DNA of 6,413 nucleotides, from contig JAATGK010000253.1 in NCBI GenBank assembly GCA_015654715.1, forward strand, positions 1 through 6,413, read 5' to 3'. The notes below the pieces were generated by a model. The model was given only the letters and a program-made list of their open reading frames with translations. It was not told where the DNA came from and made no database searches. The translations under genes and the position numbers were made by a program. The DNA comes from Alphaproteobacteria bacterium (GTDB taxonomy: Bacteria > Pseudomonadota > Alphaproteobacteria > Micropepsales > Micropepsaceae). Position 1 is the stretch's first letter; each line of letters starts with the position of its first letter. Positions 1-5,438 of this stretch are shown here, one piece after another.

Positions 1-5
1 AACTC

Positions 6-21
6 TGTCGTCTTTCCTACA
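6..21 (+). promoter_or_regulatory. Putative NifA upstream activator site (TGT-N10-ACA)
   Basis: The sequence TGTCGTCTTTCCTACA is an exact TGT-N10-ACA, the established binding consensus of the sigma-54 activator NifA. Its centre lies about 138 bp upstream of the start predicted from the sigma-54 element at 126-140, a usual enhancer distance. The gene downstream is nifE, which fits. The motif is short and could occur by chance in a leader this size, but position and context favour it. It forms the left half of a longer repeated element (6-38), so another activator could also read this region. Confidence 0.7.
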
Positions 22-38
22 CGACGATGTCGTGTAAC
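6..38 (+). repeat. Upstream element copy 1, with perfect 8+3+8 palindrome
   Basis: First copy of a 33-bp direct repeat; the second copy is at 67-99, exactly 61 bp away, with 26 of 33 positions identical by eye. Inside it, positions 18-36 form a perfect palindrome, TACACGAC-GAT-GTCGTGTA (8-bp arms, 3-bp spacer). The GTCGT half-site appears at 7-11 and 29-33, and its complement ACGAC at 21-25 and 40-44. Position upstream of a sigma-54 promoter suggests paired binding sites for an enhancer-binding protein. There is no T-run, so a terminator is unlikely. Confidence 0.65.
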
Positions 39-66
39 AACGACGACGGGATAAAACGGGTACTCA

Positions 67-99
67 TCTCGTCCTTCTTACACGACATTGTCGTTTTAC
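67..99 (+). repeat. Upstream element copy 2, imperfect
   Basis: Second copy of the element at 6-38. The core ACACGAC-N3-GTCGT (80-94) is kept, but the outer palindrome arm is degraded (GTCGTTTT in place of GTCGTGTA). The NifA-like half-site reads TCT-N10-ACA (67-82) rather than TGT-N10-ACA. The spacing of 61 bp is close to six helical turns, so both copies would lie on nearly the same DNA face. This copy is centred about 65-75 bp before the predicted transcription start. Function is inferred from position only. Confidence 0.55.
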
Positions 100-125
100 C
101 GTGTCACTTGGCGTCAGACCGGAAC

Positions 126-140
126 TGGCCCGCCGTTTGC
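126..140 (+). promoter_or_regulatory. Sigma-54 (RpoN) -24/-12 promoter of the nifENX-nfu operon
   Basis: TGGCCCGCCGTTTGC matches the sigma-54 consensus TGGCACG-N4-TTGC with one difference in the -24 block. The invariant GG (127-128) and GC (139-140) are present at the correct spacing. Counting 12 bases from the GC puts transcription start near 152. Established nif promoters are of this class and need an activator such as NifA, consistent with the site upstream. The predicted leader to the ATG at 158 is only about 6 nt, which is unusually short. Confidence 0.8.
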
Positions 141-157
141 TTGGCACAAGGCGAAGA

Positions 158-223
158 ATGAAGGCTGAAGGCCACGCGCCACGATCTTGCCGTTTTAACC
201 AACGAACCGGCCTGCGCCCATAA
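158..223 (+). other. Short ORF from displaced ATG, out of frame with nifE
   Basis: The best-placed ATG (158) opens only a 21-codon frame that ends at TAA 221-223. Its first three residues are MKA, as in NifE, before the 7-bp duplication shifts the frame. An AAGG at 148-151 could act as a ribosome site, but it lies upstream of the predicted transcription start. I read this as the remnant of the true nifE start rather than a gene. If translated, it would compete with nifE initiation at 165. Confidence 0.4.
159..172 (+). repeat. 7-bp tandem duplication TGAAGGC at the nifE start
   Basis: TGAAGGC occurs twice in direct succession (159-165, 166-172), right after the A of the ATG at 158. With one copy removed, ATG runs in frame into nifE and reads [17 protein letters not shown], closely like the NifE N-terminus I recall from Azotobacter (MKA, then an aspartate-containing helix, then EPAC). 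With both copies, that ATG is in another frame. The pattern looks like slipped-strand duplication, natural or from assembly. Confidence 0.85.
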
Positions 224-1568
224 CCGCAAGACCAAATCCGGCTGCGCCAAACCGGCGCCCGGCGCGACGCAAGGCGGCTGCTGCTATGACGGCGCCCGCA
301 ACGCGCTGCTGCCCATCGCTGATGTCGCCCATCTGGTGCATGGGCCGATCGGCTGCACCGGCACCTCCTGGGATAATCGCGGCACCCGCTCCAGCGGCGC
401 TTCGATGTTTCGGCTGGGGCTCACCACCGATCTGACCGAGATGGACGTGATCCTGGGCCGCGGTGAACACAAGTTGTTCGACGCTATCGGCGAAGCGGTC
501 GCGAAATTCGCGCCGCCGGCGGTGTTCGTCTACACGACCTGCATTCCGGCGATGCAGGGCAGCGATTTCGAGGCGATCTGTAAAGCGGCGGAGGCCGAAT
601 TCGGCACGCCGGTCGTTCCGGTCGATGCCGCTGGCTTTTACGGCAACAAGAATCTGGGCAACCGCATCGCCGGCGATACCATCTATAAATATGTGATCGG
701 CACCCGCGAGCCCAATCCGCCGCCGCCCGGTACCGCACCCGAGGGCGGCAGCACCCACGACATCAATCTGATCGGCGAATGGAATGTCGGCGGCGAATTC
801 TGGAACGTCGCACCGCTGTTCGATGAGCTGGGCCTGCGCATTCTCTGTACCTTTTCCGGCGACGCCCGTTTTCGTGAAGTGCAAACCATGCACCGGGCCG
901 AAGCCAATATGGTGGTGTGTTCCAAAGCCATGCTGCATGTGGCGCGCAAGCTGAAAGAGGATTATGGCACTCCCTTCTTCGAAGGCAGCTTTTATGGCAT
1001 GGCCGATACCTCGGCCGCTTTCCGCGGCTTGGCGCGGCTGCTCGGCGACGCCAGCCTGGTACGCCGAACGGAAAGCATGATCGCCCGCGAAGAAGCACGC
1101 GTGCGCGCTGCCATCGCACCCTATCGCGCGCGCCTTGCCGGGACGCGGGCACTGATCTTTTCCGGCGGCTACAAATCCTGGTCGCTGGTCTCGGCGATGC
1201 AGGACCTTGGCGTTCAAGTGGCCGCTACCGGCATCGAGAAATCGACCGAAGAGGACAAGGCCCGCATTCACAATTTGATGGGTCCCGAAGCGAAGCTGAT
1301 CGCGGACAACGACCAGCTCGCGCTGATTGCGGCCTATCGCGACAACCAGGCCGACATTCTGGTGGCGGGCGACCGCTACATCTATCCGGCGTGGAAATCG
1401 CGCATCCCCTTGCTCGACGTCGATCACGTCCGCCGCATCGGTTATGCCGGTTATGACGGCATGATCGAACTGGCCAAGAATCTCGAACGCGCGGTGCATT
1501 CGCCTGTCTGGCGGCAGGTTAATGCGCCGAGCTGGTGCAGCCCTGGGCGCAAACGGAGCGGCTTATGA
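165..1568 (+). CDS. nifE: NifE, FeMo-cofactor scaffold subunit (start disturbed)
   Basis: NifE pairs with NifN as a cytoplasmic heterotetramer resembling the nitrogenase MoFe protein; NifB-co is matured there into FeMo-co. Counting from CTG 165 gives 467 aa, close to the usual length. Cys39 (GGCCYDG), Cys64 (HGPIGC) and Cys126 (YTTCIPA) align, at a constant offset of 2, with the Azotobacter Cys37, Cys62 and Cys124 that hold the permanent Fe-S cluster. Cys252 (MVVCSKAM) matches Cys250, the proposed cofactor site. The motifs [39 protein letters not shown] and FEGSFYG favour NifE over NifD or VnfE. The frame has no ATG, GTG or TTG before GTG 336, and starting there would lose Cys39. CTG 165 keeps the full N-terminus and lies at the 7-bp duplication that displaces ATG 158. 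The gene is therefore either CTG-initiated, a fresh frameshift or an assembly error. It is first in the operon, and its stop overlaps the nifN ATG. Confidence 0.93.
   Translation: MKATRHDLAVLTNEPACAHNRKTKSGCAKPAPGATQGGCCYDGARNALLPIADVAHLVHGPIGCTGTSWDNRGTRSSGASMFRLGLTTDLTEMDVILGRGEHKLFDAIGEAVAKFAPPAVFVYTTCIPAMQGSDFEAICKAAEAEFGTPVVPVDAAGFYGNKNLGNRIAGDTIYKYVIGTREPNPPPPGTAPEGGSTHDINLIGEWNVGGEFWNVAPLFDELGLRILCTFSGDARFREVQTMHRAEANMVVCSKAMLHVARKLKEDYGTPFFEGSFYGMADTSAAFRGLARLLGDASLVRRTESMIAREEARVRAAIAPYRARLAGTRALIFSGGYKSWSLVSAMQDLGVQVAATGIEKSTEEDKARIHNLMGPEAKLIADNDQLALIAAYRDNQADILVAGDRYIYPAWKSRIPLLDVDHVRRIGYAGYDGMIELAKNLERAVHSPVWRQVNAPSWCSPGRKRSGL
1555..1558 (+). promoter_or_regulatory. Ribosome binding site for nifN
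   Basis: GGAG lies 6 nt before ATG 1565. It supports that start over the in-frame ATG at 1535, which would add ten residues not expected in NifN and overlap nifE further. Confidence 0.7.
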
Positions 1569-2905
1569 CCGAACCCAAGGCACTCTCCGTCAACCCGCTG
1601 AAGGCAAGTCAGGCCATTGGGGCCTCTTTGGCTATCCTGGGCCTGGCGCGTGCCATGCCGCTGGAACACAGCGCCCGGGGCTGCACCTCTTTTGACAAGT
1701 TGTTTTTCATGCGCCACTTTCACGAGCCGATCGCACTGCAGACGACGGCGATGGAGGCACTGACCGCCGTGCTCGGTGCCGACGATAATGTGGTCACGGC
1801 GCTCGCCACCATCTGCCGCAAAAACAAACCTGCCGTGATTGGCCTGATCACCACGGGACTGTCGGAAATGCAAGGCGCTGACATTCCGCGCACCATCACC
1901 GCGTTCCGGGCCGAGTATCCCGAATTCGCGGCTATCCCGGTGGTGCCGGTGGCCGCGGGAGACGTGCGCGGCAATCTCGAATCCGGATTCGCACTGGCGC
2001 TGGAAGCGATCATCGCGACCCTGTTGCCGCCGGCCCCGCGCTTGCCGGCAGAGCCAGGCCGGGTGACTGTGCTCGCTTCGGCGATGCTGACACCAGGCGA
2101 CATCGATGCGATCAAGCAATGGGTGGAAGCCTTCGGCCTCACGCCGCTCGTGCTGCCGGACATCGGCGATTCGCTCGACGGCCATCTGACCGACGACGGC
2201 TTTTCGCCACTCAGCTATGGCGGGACCAAGCTTGACGCCATTACCGCGATGCGGCGGTCGCAAGCGACGCTGGCGATCGGACCTTCGGTGTTTCGCGCCG
2301 CGGACCTTCTCAAGATCAATACGGGCGTGCCGGACTATCGCTTCGCCGATCTGATGAGTCTCACGGGTTGTGACGCCTTCACCGAGGCGCTGACCGCAAT
2401 TTCCGGACGCCCGGCGCCGCCGCGGATCGTGCGCGAACGCGATCGCCTCCTCGACGCCATGGTCGATTGTCGGTTTCAAGTCGGCGGTACTCGCGTCGCC
2501 ATCGCCGCCGACGCCGATCTGACCGCGATGTTAGCGGACTTTTTCGCGAGCATGGGAGTGGAGGTCGTTGGCAATGTGATCTCGGCGCCGCCACGTGCGG
2601 GCCTGCGCGGGGCCGATACGATTGTCGGCGATCTCGAGGATTTCGAAAGCCTGGCCCGCGAGCGTGCGGCTGAAGTGCTGGTCACCAATTCGCACGGCGC
2701 CGACATCGCCCGGCGGCTCGGCGCGGCGCATTTGCGCGCCGGATTTCCGATCTACGACAGCTACGGCGCGCATCTGAAGACCTGGACCGGATATGGCGGC
2801 GCCCGGCAAACCTTGTTCGAACTCGCCAATCTGGTGGCGGCGCAGTATCAGGAAATCCGCCCCTATCGCTCGATCTATTGGCAAGGGACGCCGCGCGATC
2901 GCTAA
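1565..2905 (+). CDS. nifN: NifN, FeMo-cofactor scaffold subunit
   Basis: NifN is the partner of NifE in the scaffold complex for FeMo-co maturation. From ATG 1565 it is 446 aa, near the family length of about 440-460. The N-terminus [20 protein letters not shown] is the family opening. HSARGCTSF places Cys40 at the position of Azotobacter NifN Cys44, the single NifN ligand of the inter-subunit Fe-S cluster. [14 protein letters not shown] and the [13 protein letters not shown] segment are also typical. A C-terminal Rossmann-like part includes [14 protein letters not shown] and [30 protein letters not shown]. The start overlaps the nifE stop as ATGA and has a GGAG site 6 nt upstream, so translation is probably coupled. 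It is clearly not NifK, lacking the longer N-terminus and several P-cluster cysteines. I see no frameshift or missing key residue. Confidence 0.95.
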   Translation: MTEPKALSVNPLKASQAIGASLAILGLARAMPLEHSARGCTSFDKLFFMRHFHEPIALQTTAMEALTAVLGADDNVVTALATICRKNKPAVIGLITTGLSEMQGADIPRTITAFRAEYPEFAAIPVVPVAAGDVRGNLESGFALALEAIIATLLPPAPRLPAEPGRVTVLASAMLTPGDIDAIKQWVEAFGLTPLVLPDIGDSLDGHLTDDGFSPLSYGGTKLDAITAMRRSQATLAIGPSVFRAADLLKINTGVPDYRFADLMSLTGCDAFTEALTAISGRPAPPRIVRERDRLLDAMVDCRFQVGGTRVAIAADADLTAMLADFFASMGVEVVGNVISAPPRAGLRGADTIVGDLEDFESLARERAAEVLVTNSHGADIARRLGAAHLRAGFPIYDSYGAHLKTWTGYGGARQTLFELANLVAAQYQEIRPYRSIYWQGTPRDR

Positions 2906-2913
2906 GCGCCGCC

Positions 2914-3384
2914 ATGCTGAGAATTGCTTTTGCCTCCACCGACAAGCAAACCGTCAACCTGCATTTCGGCGGGGCGGAGAGTTTGGTGATTTACGACGTC
3001 GAGCCGGGGCGCGCCGATCTGGTGGCGTTCGCGAAATTCGCCAAGGCCGAACCGCAGGGCGACGCCGTCCGCAAAGGCCTGACTGGCACCGTGCTCGACA
3101 AAGTTCTGGTCAAGCTCGATTTCGTTAAGCATTGCCACGCGGTCTATGCCGCCTCGATTGGCGCCTCTTCGATCCGGCGGCTGATGGCGCTGGGGGTCCA
3201 GCCGATCATTGTCGATGAAGGCCATGACATCATCGATCTGCTCAACGAGGTCAGTCTGGGCATTGTTTACGGCGGTCTGTCGTGGATCGAGAACGCCAAA
3301 AAACTCGCCGAAAAATCGCCGCCGCCGCCGATTGATGCTTTGGGCGATACTTACACTCTGATGGCGGACGCCGACGACCTATGA
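2914..3384 (+). CDS. nifX: NifX, FeMo-cofactor precursor binding protein
   Basis: NifX is a small cytoplasmic protein that binds NifB-co and a later precursor and shuttles them to and from NifEN. The 156-aa product begins MLRIAFASTD and has the family's NLHFGGAESLVIYDV motif (residues 15-29), with His17-Phe18-Gly19. The second family block is DFVKHCHAVYAASIGASS (about 69-86, with Cys74), followed by GVQPIIVDEG. A Pro-rich stretch (SPPPP) and a short acidic tail close the protein. ATG 2914 gives the expected N-terminus; a TTG at 2878 in the same frame would add 12 odd residues inside nifN. The gene begins 8 bp after the nifN stop with no clear Shine-Dalgarno, so it probably relies on coupling. 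Related NafY/NifY and the NifB C-terminal domain share the fold, but size and position after nifN favour NifX. Confidence 0.9.
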   Translation: MLRIAFASTDKQTVNLHFGGAESLVIYDVEPGRADLVAFAKFAKAEPQGDAVRKGLTGTVLDKVLVKLDFVKHCHAVYAASIGASSIRRLMALGVQPIIVDEGHDIIDLLNEVSLGIVYGGLSWIENAKKLAEKSPPPPIDALGDTYTLMADADDL

Positions 3385-3617
3385 GCGATGACGAGCGGCT
3401 GACCATCATCACCGATACCATTGCGGCAGCACGGCCTGCCATTCAAGCCGATGGCGGCGATATCGAATATGTCTGCTTCGACAATGATCGCGTGCGGGTG
3501 CGGCTGACGGGGCGCTGTCTCGGTTGCGCCCTGGCGATGCAGACCCTGGGCGGTATCCGGCGACAGTTATTGCCGCTGCTCGACCGGCCGGTGCTGGTAG
3601 TGCCTTACGAGGATTGA
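3381..3617 (+). CDS. Small Nfu (NifU C-terminal) domain protein
   Basis: A 78-aa protein made of a single Nfu domain, the C-terminal part of NifU. Such proteins bind a [4Fe-4S] cluster across a dimer through a CxxC motif and pass it to target proteins. Here the motif is GRCLGC (Cys46, Cys49), after the typical RPAIQADGGDIEYV segment (18-31) and followed by an ALAMQTLGGIRRQL helix. The N-terminal scaffold and central ferredoxin-like domains of full NifU are absent, as in stand-alone proteins sometimes named NifU2. Its ATG overlaps the nifX stop (ATGA), so it belongs to the operon. A role in supplying clusters to NifEN or nitrogenase is inferred from position. Its 3' end overlaps the converging ABC ATPase gene by 13 bp. 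Confidence 0.88.
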   Translation: MSDDERLTIITDTIAAARPAIQADGGDIEYVCFDNDRVRVRLTGRCLGCALAMQTLGGIRRQLLPLLDRPVLVVPYED

Positions 3618-4360
3618 GCGCAGCCGAAGCTGTGCATCTCGACACCATAAAGACGGCGGATGACGGCCGGGACGATGACGTCTGCCGGCGGCCCATCATC
3701 GGCGATTTGCCCCGCCACCAAGGTGGTAACGCGGGTAGCAATCATGGCGGCGTGATCAGGCTGATGCGTCGTCACCAGAATGCCGTAGCCCTGGCCCTTT
3801 AAGCTGCGCAAACGGTCCATGAATTCCATCTGATGACCATAATCGAGGCCGGTGAAGGGTTCGTCCATCACCAGCAAACGCGCCCCTTGCGCCAGTGCCC
3901 GGCCGATCATCACCAACTGGCGTTCGCCGGCGGAAAGCTGGGTGTAGTGGCGATCCGCCAGTGGCGCGATGCCGAGACTGACCATTACCGCCTCCACGGC
4001 ATTGTGGTCGACCCGCGAGGTCTGGCCGAACAGGCCGGTGGAGGGTAGGCGCCCCATCCCAACCACTTCGCGCACCAGATACGGAAACGGCGGCTGGTGC
4101 AGTTGCGGAACATAAGCGACGCGCTGCGCCAGCATGCGGCGCGAGACGCCGGAAAGGGATCGGCCATCGAGCCGAACGGTTCCGTGATCGGGGCGAAGAA
4201 AGCCCAGCAAGATCCGCAGCAGCGTGGTTTTGCCGGCACCGTTGCGACCGAGCAGGCAGACGATTTCTTGCGAGGCCAGCGACAGCGTGGTGCCCACCAA
4301 TACGGCGCGGCCTTGGCGCGAGAAATAGATGGTGTCAGCGGCAAGCGTTTCAGTGCTCAT
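3605..4360 (-). CDS. FecE-type ABC importer ATP-binding protein
   Basis: This 251-aa cytoplasmic ATPase drives the importer encoded with it. Complete motifs are visible: Walker A GRNGAGKT (38-45), Q-loop Gln86 in YVPQ, ABC signature LSAGE (142-146), Walker B LLVMDEP (162-168), D-loop GLD (171-173) and switch His199 in TTHQPD. The layout matches FecE/BtuD/HmuV-like ATPases of iron-complex, cobalamin and haem importers. Its start overlaps the permease stop by 11 bp (4350-4360), indicating one transcript and coupled translation. The last codons (3605-3617) overlap the 3' end of nfu on the other strand, leaving no room for an ordinary terminator. The substrate cannot be told from the ATPase. Confidence 0.92.
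   Translation of the reverse strand: MSTETLAADTIYFSRQGRAVLVGTTLSLASQEIVCLLGRNGAGKTTLLRILLGFLRPDHGTVRLDGRSLSGVSRRMLAQRVAYVPQLHQPPFPYLVREVVGMGRLPSTGLFGQTSRVDHNAVEAVMVSLGIAPLADRHYTQLSAGERQLVMIGRALAQGARLLVMDEPFTGLDYGHQMEFMDRLRSLKGQGYGILVTTHQPDHAAMIATRVTTLVAGQIADDGPPADVIVPAVIRRLYGVEMHSFGCAQSS
3618..3635. other. Small hairpin at the convergent junction
   Basis: Directly after the nfu stop, GCGCAGC-CGAA-GCTGTGC can fold into a 7-bp stem with one G-U pair. On the minus strand the loop becomes UUCG closed by C-G, a known very stable tetraloop, with one A-C mismatch in the stem. No T-run follows on either strand, so it is not a standard intrinsic terminator. It lies inside the ATPase coding sequence and could be chance. 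It is the only stem of note I saw between the two converging operons. Confidence 0.3.
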
Positions 4361-5438
4361 TCCAGCCCCGGTTGCTGCGGTTGAGGACCACGAGGAAAAT
4401 CGGAATGCCGAGCAGTTCGGTGACGATGCCGACCGGAATCTCCGTATCGACGAGGGTACGGGCGAGATAATCGGCGCCCAAGAGGAACATCGCGCCGAAC
4501 AAAGCGGCGGACGGCATCAGCCGCGTGTTGGAGGCCCCCAAACCGAGGCGCACGACATGCGGCACGATGAGCCCGATCCAGCCGATCATGCCGGCGATCG
4601 AGACGGTGAGCGAAGACACCAGGGTCGCGGTGGCGATGACGGCAAAGCGGATCACCCCAACCGGCACGCCGAGCGAGCGCGCCTCGTCGTCGCCCATGGC
4701 GAGCGCATCGAGCGCCCGGCCGAGTACGCCGAGGAGCACCACGCCGCCGACCATCGGAATCGCGAGCCAGGCGATCTGAGCGAGATTCGATTGTGCCAAA
4801 TTTCCCATCAGCCAATAGACGATGTTCGGCAGCGCATTCATCGGATCGGCAACATATTTGATGATCGACAGCAATGAGGAAAACAGCGCCCCGCTGACGA
4901 TGCCGCCGAGCACCAGCGTCAAGGTCGAGGAATTGCCGAACAGGCGCGCCACCACTACGCCGAACACGACGGCGCCAAGGCCCATCACGAAGGCAAGCGC
5001 TTGCACCAAATACCACGAAAGACCGAGCACGATGCCGAGCGCCGCGCCAAACGAGGCTCCGCCCAACACCCCCAGCAGCCCGGGCGACACCAGGGGGTTG
5101 CGGAAAACCGCCTGGAACGCGGCGCCGGAACTGGCCAATGCCGATCCCACCAGCACAGCCGCCAGCACCCGCGGCAAGCGGATGTCGATGATCACATTGG
5201 CCAGTGCGGCATAGCGGCCTGCCGCCATGTTATCCAGCCTGAGTGACGCCAGGACGAACTGCGGAATTTCGCCAACACGGATGGGATATTTTCCGACGCT
5301 GAGCGCCAGCACCATCGCCAGCAACAACCCTGCGGCGAGGACCAATTCCCAAGGCGGCCCCGCCGCCGCGATGGTCCGCCACAAGGCGCGGCGCCGGACT
5401 TGTTTCATCTCGATTTCCGCTGACAGCGAACAACTCAT
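4350..5438 (-). CDS. FecCD-type ABC importer permease
   Basis: Inner-membrane permease of the FecCD/BtuC family, which forms a homodimeric pore for metal complexes or corrinoids. The protein is almost wholly hydrophobic with about ten membrane segments. It carries the family stretch from RLPRVLAAVLVGSALASSGA through FRNPLVSPGLLG (second and third segments). It also carries the C-terminal GWIGLIVPHVVR, which includes the coupling-helix region, and the closing EIPVGIVTELLGIPIFLVVL segment. The start chosen (5438, 362 aa) overlaps the binding-protein stop as ATGA. An in-frame ATG at 5406-5408 (352 aa, beginning MKQVRRR) has a GGA about 9 nt upstream and is equally plausible. The frame stays open to 5564, but that would overlap the binding protein and add non-membrane residues. 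The 3' end overlaps the ATPase gene. Confidence 0.92.
   Translation of the reverse strand: MSCSLSAEIEMKQVRRRALWRTIAAAGPPWELVLAAGLLLAMVLALSVGKYPIRVGEIPQFVLASLRLDNMAAGRYAALANVIIDIRLPRVLAAVLVGSALASSGAAFQAVFRNPLVSPGLLGVLGGASFGAALGIVLGLSWYLVQALAFVMGLGAVVFGVVVARLFGNSSTLTLVLGGIVSGALFSSLLSIIKYVADPMNALPNIVYWLMGNLAQSNLAQIAWLAIPMVGGVVLLGVLGRALDALAMGDDEARSLGVPVGVIRFAVIATATLVSSLTVSIAGMIGWIGLIVPHVVRLGLGASNTRLMPSAALFGAMFLLGADYLARTLVDTEIPVGIVTELLGIPIFLVVLNRSNRGWNEH

Noticed and set aside
18..36. Palindrome as an intrinsic terminator of an upstream gene
   Set aside because: The stem has a 3-nt loop and is followed by AACAACGACG, with no T-run on either side. A binding site fits better.
142..156. TGGCAC at 142-147 as an alternative sigma-54 -24 box
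   Set aside because: The position for the -12 element reads GAAG and lacks the invariant GC.
195..1499. 434-aa minus-strand open frame across nifE
   Set aside because: It is the antisense shadow of a clearly conserved nifE. Its sequence is a mix of His, Arg and Gly with no family motifs, typical of GC-rich complement frames.
336..1568. GTG 336 as the nifE start
   Set aside because: It would remove the first 57 residues, including Cys39 and the conserved EPAC and KPAPGA segments, although the frame is open and conserved back to 165.
165..1568. vnfE (vanadium system) instead of nifE
   Set aside because: The segments [20 protein letters not shown] and [10 protein letters not shown] match NifE as I recall it, and the promoter has a NifA-type site rather than a VnfA GTAC-N6-GTAC site. 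Not excluded without alignment.
1451..2479. 342-aa minus-strand open frame across nifN
   Set aside because: Antisense to nifN with low-complexity Arg/His composition and no recognisable domain.
4329..4877. 182-aa plus-strand open frame opposite the permease
   Set aside because: Opposite a well-defined FecCD permease; the Asp/His/Arg-rich product is typical of the complement of membrane-protein codons.
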